Assembly: GCF_000499385.1 (NCBI RefSeq)
Contig: NW_013655347.1
Location: 1-17,500 of the forward strand
DNA from: Eimeria necatrix
Taxonomy: Eukaryota > Apicomplexa > Conoidasida > Eucoccidiorida > Eimeriidae
Direction of reading: 5' to 3'
Length of the DNA stretch: 17,500 bases
Below, one piece after another: positions 8,799 to 17,500 of this stretch. The position numbers were made by a program, and so were the translations under genes. Every line of letters begins with the position of its first letter. The first letter of the stretch is position 1. Below the pieces are notes generated by a model. It made no database searches, was not told where the DNA came from, and saw only the letters and a list, made by a program, of their open reading frames with translations.

Positions 8799-8810
8799 TG
8801 CTGCTGCTGC
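8738..8810. repeat. (CAG)20 followed by (CTG)4 hairpin array
   Basis: Twenty perfect CAG triplets (8738-8797) run straight into four CTG triplets. It lies about 75 bp upstream of the gene 2 ATG, so on the gene strand it is a CTG-rich segment of the 5' UTR or promoter. Confidence 0.95.
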
Positions 8811-9737
8811 CACGAGATGGTTCGATGCTGCTGCTGCTGCTGCGTGCGCCAGCCGCAGCAGGGTCACTCGTGGAAAGCGCTTCGTTTGAGTGGAAATGAA
8901 TTTAATTTGAATTAATTTAAATTTAATTTGAAATTAAATTCAAATTTATTTCAAATTTATTTCAAATTATAGTCAAATTCAATTCGCTGAAGTAATTCAA
9001 ACTTGAATTCCAATTCAACTTTCAAGTTCCTGCCGAAAGCAATTCAGTGTCGAATTAATTCGCTTTTCCTTCATTTCAGTGTAACTCCACTTCAATTCAG
9101 TTTTAATTCAACTTCAATTCAAATTTAATTCATTTTCATTTCATTTTCATTTCATTTTCATTTCACTTTCCTTCAATTTTCATCTTTTCCACTTCTGGCC
9201 TTCGACGGATCTCTGAAGCCGCCAGCTGTACAGACACCCCGTCGCCTTCGTTTGCAGACTTCAAAGCCCATTCGCAAATTTGAATTCATTTCATTATTTC
9301 CAATTTAATTCATTTTATTTATTATTTCGAATTTAATTCATTTTATTAATTGTTTCGAATTGAATTCACTTTATTAATTGTTTCCAATTGAATTCATTTT
9401 ATTAATTATTTCCAATTTAATTCTTTTTAATATTTCGAATTTAATTCATTTCATTATTTCGAATTTAATTCTTTTTATTATTTCACATTCGAACAGTTCT
9501 GAAGAATCAACTCGAAAGCCATTAAAGCTGAAGTTGAAACTTGGAATTCAAATTTGCACAAACAACAAAGGGATTTATTTCGCAAATTAATTCTTTTTCT
9601 TTTTAGTTCTTTTTTCTTCACTTTCAAACATTTAGGATCTTTTCTGCATTCCCTTTTGGCCTTCTTTTACTTCTTTTATTCTTTTGATCTTCACTTCACT
9701 TCCAAACGAACTCCTTCTGGCTCGCAGCAGCCCCTCA

Positions 9738-9751
9738 GGTGTACGTACACC
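9738..9751. repeat. Perfect palindrome GGTGTACGTACACC
   Basis: Fourteen-base perfect inverted repeat in a GC-rich island of the gene 2/gene 3 spacer, inside CTCAGGTGTACGTACACCCC. Identical 14-base cores occur at 12903-12916 and 14446-14459. Confidence 0.9.
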
Positions 9752-9983
9752 CCGGAAGCGAGCTTGCGCGCCTTCAACGCACTGCCCAGTTAGCGAAAAG
9801 TATTTAATTATTATTTATTTTTTTATTATTTATTTTTAATTATTTATTATTTATTTATTATTTGTTTATTTTTTACTTATTTATTTCTCGCTGGGACTCA
9901 GTGGAGGGAATGCGCAAATAAAGTTGCATTTAATTAACTGCGCAGTCGAAGTAAAGCCACAAAACGAACAATAAAGTACTGTC

Positions 9984-10002
9984 CGCAGCAGCAGCAGCAG
10001 CC

Positions 10003-10049
<47 letters not shown>

Positions 10050-10050
10050 T
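9984..10050. repeat. CAG array downstream of gene 3
   Basis: About 22 CAG triplets with one CCG interruption, followed by a short CTG block. It begins just past the gene 3 stop codon, so it is probably in its 3' UTR or flank. Confidence 0.9.
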
Positions 10051-10059
10051 TCTGCTGCT

Positions 10060-10722
10060 TCAGCGAGCGCCGGCGAAAGCTGCAGCAAATCGGAAGTTAA
10101 AAAAGGCCGAAAAGAAAAAATAAAAAGTCAAATGAAATAAAGGAATTGAAGAATTAATTAAAAGAGTTAAAGCAATTAAACAAATCAAATCCACCAATGC
10201 ACCAATCAATTGACTAAATGCATCAAATAAACCAAATTAATTAATTAAATCCATTAAATAAATAAATAAATTAAATAAATAAATAAATAAATAAATTAAT
10301 TAATTAATTAATTAATTAGTTAATTAATTAATTAATTAATTAATTAATTAATTAATTAATTAATAAATCGAACTGACCGAAAGTGCCTCCGTAAAGGACT
10401 TCGCCGTTGAGGGCGACGGAGCCGCAGCCAGACACCTCAGCGCCCTTCAGCCTTTCTGAGTTGCAGCAAATTAAATAAAACAAAAATTAATTAAATCAAA
10501 TTAAATTAATTAAATTAAATTAATTAAATTAAATTAAATTAATTAAATTGAATTAAATTGAATCAATTAAATTAAATTAAACTAATTGAATCAACTAAAT
10601 CAAATTAAATAAATCAGTTAAATTAAACTACACTAATTAAATCAATTAAATTGATTAAATCATTTAAATTGAATTAAATTAAATTAAATCAATTAAATCA
10701 AACTAATTAAATTAAATTAAAT

Positions 10723-10762
<40 letters not shown>

Positions 10763-10860
10763 TCTAAAAAGCCCCACGAGTTATCGCCTGGAGAAACTGA
10801 CAAGAAGTGCACTGAATCCGCCCAGCGCCGAAAGCCAGCCTGCGGCCGTTGGCGTTTGCT

Positions 10861-10891
<31 letters not shown>

Positions 10892-10937
10892 AACTCACCA
10901 CCCGCAGCCTGAGAGCAGCACAGTCTTTAGCAGCAAT

Positions 10938-10983
<46 letters not shown>

Positions 10984-11537
10984 TGAGGAGGCAGCAGTTC
11001 AAAGGGAAAAGGAAAAGAGGAAAAAACAAATGGGAAATTAGCGGCAAAAGAAACTCGCAGCAGCAGATGCTGCAGCAGCAAATAATTGCAGCAGCAGCAA
11101 CAGCAGCAGCAGCAAATAAGTGCAGCAGCAGCAGCAGCAGCAGCAAATAAGTGGAGCAGCAGCAGCAACACAGCAGCAGCAGCAGCAAATAAAGATGAAG
11201 CAAAAGAGCAGTTGCTTCAGCCGCACCTGTAGTGGGATTGTCGCAGCTGCACTCCAGGCAGTAGCTATGATCTAAAAATAAATAAAAATAAATTAAAATA
11301 AATAAATTAAAATAAATAAAAATAAATAAAAATAAATAAAAATAAAATTAATAAATAAAAAGAAAGAAATAAAGAATTGAAATAAATAAAAGAAATAAAA
11401 GGAACAAGAAACAAGAAAGAAGCAGAATAAAGAAATGAATAGTTAGCAATAAGGAAACAAAAAAGAAATAAAGAGAAATAAAAGAAATGAAGAAGTAAAA
11501 TAATAAATAAAAGGAACAAATAAACAAATAAAAGAGG

Positions 11538-11596
<59 letters not shown>

Positions 11597-12792
11597 AAGA
11601 AATAGGCAAATAAAACCAAATACAGAAGTAAGGCAATAAAGAAATACATCAAATAAAAGAAATAAAATAAATAAAATAAATAAACGAAATAAAATAAACA
11701 AAAAAGGAACAAAATAAATAAAATAATAAACTAAATAAAGAAATAACAGAAATAAAATAAATAAAAGAAACAAAAAAGAAATAAAAGAGAAATAGAAAGC
11801 AACTCGGAATTACCTGAAACGAGAAAGCCCTGTTCTGTCTGCAAGAAAGCTGAAAACGACTTTTCATTTATTTCAATTTTTATTTTTTATATTTTCTTCT
11901 GTTTTTATTTTATTTATTTATTATTTATTTGTCATTTATTTATTATTTGTTTATTATTTATTATTTGTTTATTATTTATTTATTATTTATTTACTATTTA
12001 TTTATTTGTTTTCATTCATTTATTACTTTTAGTTGTTTATTATTTGTTCTTTACTGTTTTTAGCTTTTAAATTATTTTAAATTAATTTATTTTTATATTT
12101 TGAACGTATTTATCAATAATTACTTTGAATGTATTTATTATTTAATATGTTCAGTGCATTTATAATTTATTATTTTCAATTAATTTCTTATTAATTATTT
12201 TATTATTTTAATTGATTTATCTTTAATTATTTAATTTATATTTGTTTTAATTCACCAGCTTCGCAGCCTGAGGCCTCCAAAGAAATAAAAAATAAAAAAA
12301 TAAAAATAAAAAATAAAATAAAAAAGTCTTTCCAAAAATGGACTTGCCGGTCTCTGTGGCTTTGCAGCACCTTTGGCAAATCTGAAATTTGAATTCAATT
12401 CAAAAAGTTCAAATAAATTCAAATTCAAATTTAACTTCAATTTTAAATTCAATTGTAAATCCAATTTTAAATTCAACTTTAAATTCAACTTTAAATTCAA
12501 CTTTAAATTCAACTTTAAATTCAAATTCGAACTTGAATTTGAATTTTAAGTTGAATCTAAAGTTGGATTTAAAGTTGAATTTGAATTAAACTTTGAATTT
12601 GAATTTGAATTCGGAATTGAATTTAAATTGAATTTAATTTGAATTGAATTTAAATTGAATTTAAATTCAATTTAAATTCAATTTAAATTCAAATTCAACT
12701 TTTACCTCCGGAGAGCACATGAAGGCCAAAACGGGGGAAAAGAGCGGCAGCAGAACTGCCAGCAGAAGTCCTTTTGCAAAAAGATGTTTCAT
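10060..12792 (-). CDS. Small secreted cysteine-rich protein, seven exons
   Basis: Family not recognised. Inferred exons: 12792-12706, 12381-12348, 11849-11814, 11271-11227, 10858-10778, 10455-10378, 10079-10060; total 126 codons plus TGA with all phases consistent. Residues 1-23 (MKHLFAKGLLLAVLLP...VLA) form a typical signal peptide with a likely cleavage after VLA. The mature part has cysteines at 26, 31, 34, 35, 57, 60, 62, 84, 87 and 105. Three CxxC motifs are CQRC, CLEC and CTSC, and the C-terminus ends near LYGGTFAFAGAR. The count of ten suits five disulphides, or three CxxC motifs could bind metal. Intron 2 would be GC-AG (GCAAGT donor at 12347); the others are GT-AG. An alternative 3' end is the TAG at 10764 if the exon ending at 10778 reads through. 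The last two small exons are least certain. A secretory-pathway role is inferred from the signal peptide only. Confidence 0.72.
10200..10380. repeat. AAATAAATTAATTAATTAA tract in the last intron of gene 3
   Basis: Simple TTAA/AAAT repeats, with about 20 copies of the 4-bp unit TTAA/AATT in a row at about 10292-10366. Similar AAATTAAATTAAT tracts fill about 10470-10765 in the preceding intron. Confidence 0.9.
10861..11200 (-). repeat. CTG-rich intron of gene 3
   Basis: The intron between exons at 11227 and 10858 holds at least seven separate CAG/CTG blocks, several spaced by AAATAAGTG. On the gene strand the last CTG block ends directly in the CTGCAG acceptor of the exon starting at 10858. 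Confidence 0.85.
11275..11800. repeat. AAATAAATAAA tracts in gene 3 intron 3
   Basis: Tetranucleotide AAAT repeats, longest at about 11538-11597, interspersed with AGAAATAAA variants. Long open frames across this stretch are an effect of the lack of stop-compatible phases in the repeat, not genes. Confidence 0.9.
12400..12700. repeat. AATTCAACTTTAA/AATTTGAATTG repeats in gene 3 intron 1
   Basis: A 12-bp unit AACTTTAAATTC in at least four exact copies (about 12473-12524) is followed by inverted AATTTGAATT and TTTAAATTGAA repeats up to the exon 1 donor (GTAAAAG at 12705). Confidence 0.85.
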
Positions 12793-12902
12793 TTTGAATT
12801 TAAAAAGAATAAAAAGAATAAAAGAATAAAAAGAATAAAAAGAATAAAAAGAAATGTTTTAAAACTAATTCCCTTTTGACTTCGAAAGAAAAGAGTTTCT
12901 GA

Positions 12903-12916
12903 GGTGTACGTACACC
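12903..12916. promoter_or_regulatory. Palindrome GGTGTACGTACACC upstream of gene 3
   Basis: Perfect 14-base palindrome 111 bp upstream of the gene 3 ATG (minus strand), inside TGAGGTGTACGTACACCCG. It is the only family member in a clear promoter-proximal position. Its regulatory role is not shown. Confidence 0.5.
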
Positions 12917-13149
12917 CGAACCCTGCGCCTCAGCCGGCCTTCGCGTTTCAAAAGAAGACTTCATTTCATTTTCAAAGTGGCATTTCGTTTTATTTTTATT
13001 TTCGAAATAGTTTTTCATTTTATTTCAAAACTTCTCAAAAGTAAATAAATTCACTCTTCTACTTTCGAAATCAGAAGCAGCTGCTGCCTCAGCCATTTAA
13101 CTTCACCAAAAATCCAAATTTCCTAAAACTGCAGCTGCACTTTTTCCAC

Positions 13150-13290
13150 TAAGTGCTGCAGCACTGCAGCAGCAGCAGCAGCAGCACTACAGCAGCAGCA
13201 GCAGCAGCAGCACTACAGCAGCAGCAGCAGCAGCACTACAGCAGCAACAGCAGCAGCACTACAGCAGCAGCAGCTGCAGCGCTGCAGCAG
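13150..13290. repeat. CACTACAG(CAG)n compound repeat
   Basis: Five CAG blocks are punctuated by four copies of CACTACAG, giving a higher-order repeat of about 24-30 bp, then a CAGCTGCAGCGCTGCAG cluster. Confidence 0.85.
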
Positions 13291-13862
13291 CGTGGAGCAG
13301 CAGCGCTCTGTCTCGTTGCTGGCAGCAAATGCATTTTTTGTCTTTTTTTGAATTCAAAAAAATAAAAATTGGGAGCAGCAAAATGGCAAATGACTTCTTT
13401 TTAATTTATTTGTTTTTTAATTTAAACTTTTCTGATTTTCCCGATGGCCTTTTGGACAAATTCAATTAATGAAAAATTCAGTTTTTCATCTCAATTAATT
13501 CGAGATGTGCTGGAGACAGCAGCAATTAATGTTTAAAACACTTCTTTCAATTAAATCGGACTGCTCATTTTGCTGCTGCTGCTGCTGCTGCAGCAGCAGC
13601 AGCAGCAGCAGCAGAACCTCCGGGAGCCGGAGAGGGCGTAGAGAAGCAGCAGCTGAGGGTCTGCAAGCAGCAAACAAATAAACAGCAGCAGCAGCAGCAG
13701 AAATGAAAAAAATAAAATTAAATGAAATTAAAAGTGAATCAAAATTGAAAATAAATTAGAGTTGAAATTAACTTCAATTAGCTGCTGCTCAACTGCTGCT
13801 GCTGCTGCTGTTCAGCGCAGCAGCCAGGCCATTGCTTGAAGACAAAAAAAAGAAAATAAATA

Positions 13863-14000
13863 TTATAATTTGATTTGAAAAAAAGAATAAAGTTTTGAAA
13901 CTTCTCCATTATAAATCTTTTGCAACAAATCCAAACGCACTTTTATGAGAACCCCAGAGAGATACTCCAGCAGAACATCTGGCGCTGCATGCTTCGCTGT

Positions 14001-14044
<44 letters not shown>

Positions 14045-14881
14045 CTGCTGCTGCTGCTGCGGGGCGAGCGCGCAGCGGAGGCCGGGCGAGCTGCTGCAGG
14101 AGCTGCAGCAAGTCTGCAATTGCGGCTTTCAGAAGCGAAGACGCCCGCGGGTTTGGCGGCGAGAAGTTGACGGAAAAAAAAGAAGAAAAGAAATTAAAGT
14201 TTTTTTGGAAAGAAAAGTCGAGGCCTTCAATGGAGATCTCGTAGTCGACGGCGGAGCCCTCGGGCTGCGGAAAGCGGCGGAAAGCGCGCGAAAAAAGCCG
14301 CAATTGCGCAACTTTTCGACTTCATTTAACTTCATTTGCAAAATTAAATCCAATCAACAACACTTTTTCTCTTTTCGAGAATTAATTCCACAAAAAACTG
14401 TTCGGATTCGCTTCGCGCGGCGCGCGCGCGCGCCGCGGGCGCTGAGGTGTACGTACACCTCAGCGCGCGGCGCGACCGCCGCTGGAAAGCACTTCGAAGT
14501 CACTTTAAACAATTTGGAGTTTTTTGAAATGCTTTTGAACTTTTTGAACTCTTTTTGAAGTTATTTTTGAATTTAATTTCCAATTTCCACTTTTCTCACT
14601 CGGTATTGCAAAGTTATGTACTTGGCAGACCGCTCGACAATAAACAGCGGAGAAAAAGCCGCCAAACTCCGCAGCTCTCTGTCCAGCGCTTCTTGCCTGA
14701 AGCAAAAAAAGAATTAAATTATTTTAAATTATTTCCAACAAATTAAATAATTATTTCCAACAAATTAAATAAATTATTTCCAACAAATTAAATAAATTAT
14801 AATTCAAACAAAGAATCAAACTGCCCCTTCAAACGCCCCAGTCCCACGCAGACACGGGGCGGACAATGGCTGCGCCCGCGG

Positions 14882-14914
<33 letters not shown>

Positions 14915-16971
14915 AGCTGCTGCTGCGGCTGCTTCAACTGCTGCGGCTGCTGCAACTGCTGCTGCTGCTGCAACTGCTGCTGCTGCTGCAAATGCTGCTG
15001 CTGCTGCTGCTGCTGCTTGCGTACTTGTTTTCGAGGATTTGCATTCTTTCGCTTTTGGAAATCTTTTCGAGTTCTTCTCTCGTCAAGTCCAAACGGGCCA
15101 AACGAAAATCTTCTTTTGTTTTTTCGAGGCGAAACTTCACCTGCAGCAAATCTCGGAAAGAATTTAAATAATTCTTTTTGGATTTGTTTTGAATTTATTC
15201 TTTTTCATTTATTTCAATTGAAATAAGTTGAGTTCAGTTGAATTTAAGTTGATTTGATTGGACTAAATAAACTGCGTAAAGCAAAAAAAAGAAAAGAGAA
15301 AATAAATGGCGAAGAGAAAAGAAGAAGGAAGAGGCGAGAGGCGAGCTGAGGTGTATGTACAGCTGGCGGACTTGCTGCTTCTGCTGCTCCTTGGCGCGAA
15401 TTCTTTTCTTCACTTCTTCTTCTTTTGCCTTCGCCTCTTTTTGCTGCTGCTGCAGCGCAGCAAAAGTCTGCTGCAGCTGCAGCAAATAAGGCAGGATCTC
15501 CGCGCCGTGGGTCAGCCAGACTGCTGCGCTGCAGCAGCAGCAAAACTGGAAATTCAAATCCTTTCCATTTAATGCAATTTCTGATTTAAATGTTTTAAAT
15601 TTAAATAATAAATGCAGAAATAAACAAAAAGACAAACTCGAGGGGCTAACAAAAGAAGAAACAAATTCCATTCAAACTGCATGCTGCTGCTGCGCAGGCC
15701 AAGTGGCCACCAGCCCGAGAAACTTCGAGGAAATAATAAATAATTATATTTAAATATAATATTTACATTTAAGTGTTTATTTTTAAATGCAAACATTAAA
15801 AATCGAAACAAAAAATATATCTGAAGCAAAATGCCACTTGAAGTTTCGGAACAGTTCTGCAATTTGCAAGAAAGCTGCGCATACACCCCAGCGCCCGGGA
15901 GCAGCAGCCGCGTTCTGCTTTCCTTCCAGTTCAATTCAGAGTTCAGAAAATGATTTTTCTTCGAAAAAAAGTTTGAAATGTTTTTCAAAATGAATTAAAA
16001 TGCATTTAAATCCATTTAAAAGAACTTTCCGCTTTCAAAAACTCAGAAAATGCAAAGTTCCGGTTCTGCGCGAGATGATTCAATTCCAGAAGAACGAAGG
16101 TGGAAAGCTCGCTTTTGATGGCTCGTTTGCATCCAAATAAGCATTTAAATTGAAATAATTAATTAAATTGAACATTTAAATTCAAATAAATTCAAATAAT
16201 TCGCGAAAATGAACTTTTCGAACTTCTGCTTCACCTGTTTTCCAAAGTGTGGATTCTGCTGGCCAGCACTGACATGAACTTCTTCGAGGCATTCATAACA
16301 CCCAAGAGAGAACTGGCCAGCGGCTTCGCCTCTTCGTCTGAATTAAAACAATTTAAAAATAAATTAAATCATTTTATTTCTTTTAATTCATTGTTCACAA
16401 GCAGCAACTGGCACTGCAGCAGCAGCAGCAGCAGAGAGCAGCTGCAGCAGCAACGAAGACAGCAGCAACACTGCTTGCAGCAACAGAAGAGCAGCAGCAG
16501 CAGCAGCAGCAGCAGAAAGCAGCTGCTGCTGCAGCAGAAAGCAGCTGCAGCAGCAACGAAGACAGCAGCAACACTACTTGCAGCAACAGAAGAGCAGCGG
16601 CAGCAGCAGTAGAAGCAACAGCAGCAGCGGCAGCAAATATGAATGCAGCACAAGCACGAAGTCGAGCAGCGCCAGCAGCAGCAGCAGCAGCAGCAGCAAC
16701 TGCAGCAGCAGCAGCAGCAACTGCAGCAGCAGCAGCAAGGCGAACCTGCAGTTTCTTTCAACTTAAAAATCTTAATGGCTTTGTCTGTGTCTTCGTTTAT
16801 AGCTCCCCCCAAAGGCTGCAGCAAAAAAGGAAATGAAAATCGCGCAGCACAGCAGCAGAAGTGCAGCCTCTTGCTGCTGCTGCTGCTGCTGCAGCTGCTG
16901 CTGCTGCTGCTGCTGCAGCTGCTGCTGCTGCAGCTGCTGCTGCTGCTGCTGCTGCAGCTGCTGCTGCTGCA

Positions 16972-17003
<32 letters not shown>

Positions 17004-17294
17004 CTTGCTGCAGCGCTTGCTGCCTGGCGAATGAAAAGCTGCTGAACAAACTTCTGCTGCTTCACCAAGTCAGCCAAACAAATTAAATTAAACTAAATTA
17101 AATTAAATAATTAAATTAAATAATTAAATTAAATAATTAAATTAAATAATTAAATTAAATAATTGAATTAAATAATTAAATTAAATAATTAAATTAAATA
17201 ATTAAATATTTAATTTACTTCTTTTTCCACATTGTTGAAAATCGGATTTGAATTCACTGCAGCCAAAACGGCCAACATCAAACGCCGAAATTCT
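13863..17294 (-). CDS. Large coiled-coil protein with polyalanine, 3' part (N-terminus outside window)
   Basis: No family recognised with confidence. Best-supported exons: 17294-17219, 16815-16746, 16337-16235, 16111-about 16026, 15874-about 15810, 15523-15372, 15140-15025, 14883-14848, 14696-14600, 14264-13863. Phases agree for 16815 to 16111 and for 15523 to the end. An exon near 17092 and one near 15717, and the joins around them, are unresolved. The N-terminal part is helical (RRLMLAVLAAVN; MNASKKFMSVLASRIHTLEN). The 15523 and 15140 exons encode a charged coiled coil (KEAKAKEEEVKKRIRAKEQQ; KTKEDFRLARLDLTREELEK). Then come IVRPVSA, LRSLAAFSPLFIVE, YITLQYR and VDYEISIEGLDF, a beta-rich segment. 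The last exon has a polyA run (about 14000-14060) and a helical end (LLEYLSGVLIKVRLDLLQKI). The stop at 13863 is the simplest end; splicing onward to 13834 or 13659 is possible. Confidence 0.68.
14439..14466. repeat. 28-bp perfect palindrome in a CG-rich island
   Basis: Core GGTGTACGTACACC (14446-14459) extended on both sides by GCGCTGA/TCAGCGC to 28 bp with no mismatch. It lies in a gene 4 intron (14265-14599), next to a run of CG dinucleotides (about 14415-14435) that is rare in this AT-rich window. Confidence 0.95.
14884..15018 (-). repeat. Interrupted CAG array forming a gene 4 intron
   Basis: CAG blocks on the gene strand separated by TTG, CCG and ATT triplets fill the whole space between the exon ending at 15025 (GTACGC donor) and the one starting at 14883. 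Any in-phase CAG near the end could act as acceptor without changing frame, so a variable number of Ser/Gln codons may be included. Confidence 0.8.
16415..16745 (-). repeat. CAG-rich gene 4 intron with duplicated block
   Basis: A compound repeat in which a segment containing GAGCAGCTGCAGCAGCAACG...ACACTGCTTGCAGCAACAGA (about 16435-16490) recurs at about 16538-16593. The intron lies between exons ending at 16746 and starting at 16337, whose phases match across it. Confidence 0.8.
16869..17001. repeat. CTG array with regular CAG insertions
   Basis: CTG blocks of four to nine triplets are separated by single CAG triplets, so CTGCAG/CAGCTG recurs every 15-30 bp. On the gene 4 strand it could be read as polyQ following KFVQQLFIRQAAS or be intronic; no clean GT donor follows it, so this is unresolved. 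Confidence 0.85.
17082..17216. repeat. AATTAAATTAAATAATT tandem repeat
   Basis: A 15-bp unit (AATTAAATTAAATAA) in about eight near-perfect copies, filling the intron downstream of the gene 4 exon 17294-17219. Confidence 0.9.
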
Positions 17295-17500
17295 CTGCAG
17301 CAAAAAATTAAATAAAATAAAAAATCAAAATAAATAAATAAATAATTATAAATAAATAAATAAATAAATAAATAAATAGTTAATTATAAATAAACAAATA
17401 AATATATAAATAAACAAATAAATAGTTAACTAATTAATTAATTAGTTTTAAATAAATAAATAAATAAATAGAAAAAAATAAAAATAAAAAAGAATGAAAT
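17295..17500. other. Intronic AAAT-repeat DNA at the right edge
   Basis: Upstream (minus strand) of the first visible gene 4 exon, whose acceptor is TTTGCTGCAG ending at 17295. The stretch is AAATAAATAAAT repeat with TAGTTAATTATAAAT variants. No exon is seen. Confidence 0.8.

Larger units (their letters stand above)
8664..10059. other. Spacer between gene 2 start and gene 3 end
   Basis: No gene assembled here. From gene 2 outwards: a GC-rich stretch likely to hold its 5' UTR, a CAG/CTG hairpin array, AATTTAATTCATTT-type repeats (about 8890-9180 and 9280-9490), and islands at about 9190-9275, 9715-9795 and 9890-9980. The first island contains GCTGTACAGACACC (9225-9238), a variant of the palindrome family. 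The second contains a perfect family member. Confidence 0.6.
12793..13862. other. Spacer between gene 3 start and gene 4 end
   Basis: Contains the gene 3 upstream region with a perfect palindrome at 12903, then islands at 13060-13330, 13560-13660 and 13780-13840. On the minus strand the second and third islands show acceptor-like ends (CTTGCAG before 13659, CTTCAAG before 13834). Their short frames (LLLLYALSGS; QWPGCCAE) could be alternative 3' exons of gene 4. No assembly is compelling. Confidence 0.5.

Noticed and set aside
11307..11867. Phe/Leu/Ile/Tyr-rich minus-strand frames resembling membrane proteins
   Set aside because: They are produced by AAAT tetranucleotide repeats within a gene 3 intron.
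16369..17086. Long Gln, Ser, Cys or Leu frames on both strands
   Set aside because: All are frame readings of CAG/CTG arrays; only the 16815-16746 segment carries non-repetitive coding sequence.
17325..17470. Right-edge AAAT repeats as telomeric DNA
   Set aside because: The units do not resemble the TTTAGGG-type telomere repeat of coccidians.

Overview
The window is eukaryotic and looks like an apicomplexan coccidian of the Eimeria type. The evidence is short GC-rich exons scattered through very AT-rich repetitive introns, and a dense load of CAG/CTG triplet arrays. Those arrays are read as polyQ, polyA or polyS inside conserved proteins and also occur in introns and between genes. The genus is inferred from this architecture; no sequence search was run.

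Four multi-exon genes can be assembled by hand from splice sites, reading phase and protein similarity. (1) Plus strand, 77-2406: the 3' part of LSG1, the circularly permuted GTPase of 60S ribosome maturation. Its 5' end lies before the window. (2) Minus strand, 8663-3369: a complete nine-exon gene for a conserved protein of unknown function. It matches the plant family typified by Arabidopsis At4g15545, with an N-terminal helical/coiled-coil region, a variable middle and a strongly conserved C-terminal domain. (3) Minus strand, 12792-10060: a seven-exon gene for a secreted protein of about 126 residues with 10 cysteines and three CxxC motifs, including one GC-AG intron. (4) Minus strand, from beyond the right edge to about 13863: a large coiled-coil protein with polyalanine, N-terminus missing. 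After the coiled coil it has a beta-rich segment that faintly resembles the RWD part of KNL1/Spc7.

Layout: LSG1 and gene 2 converge across an AT-rich spacer (2407-3368). Genes 2, 3 and 4 run head-to-tail on the minus strand, separated by spacers of about 1.1-1.4 kb. No functional link between the four genes is evident; the neighbourhood looks like ordinary eukaryotic gene order and not an operon-like system.

The non-coding DNA is the unusual part. It holds a 15-copy 10-bp array in an LSG1 intron, nested palindromes in the last intron of gene 2, and six evenly spaced TTGCATGCAA sites in another gene 2 intron. A dispersed palindrome family, GGTGTACGTACACC and variants, occurs across introns and spacers. 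CTG arrays abut several 3' splice sites. No tRNA, rRNA, CRISPR or transposase was seen.
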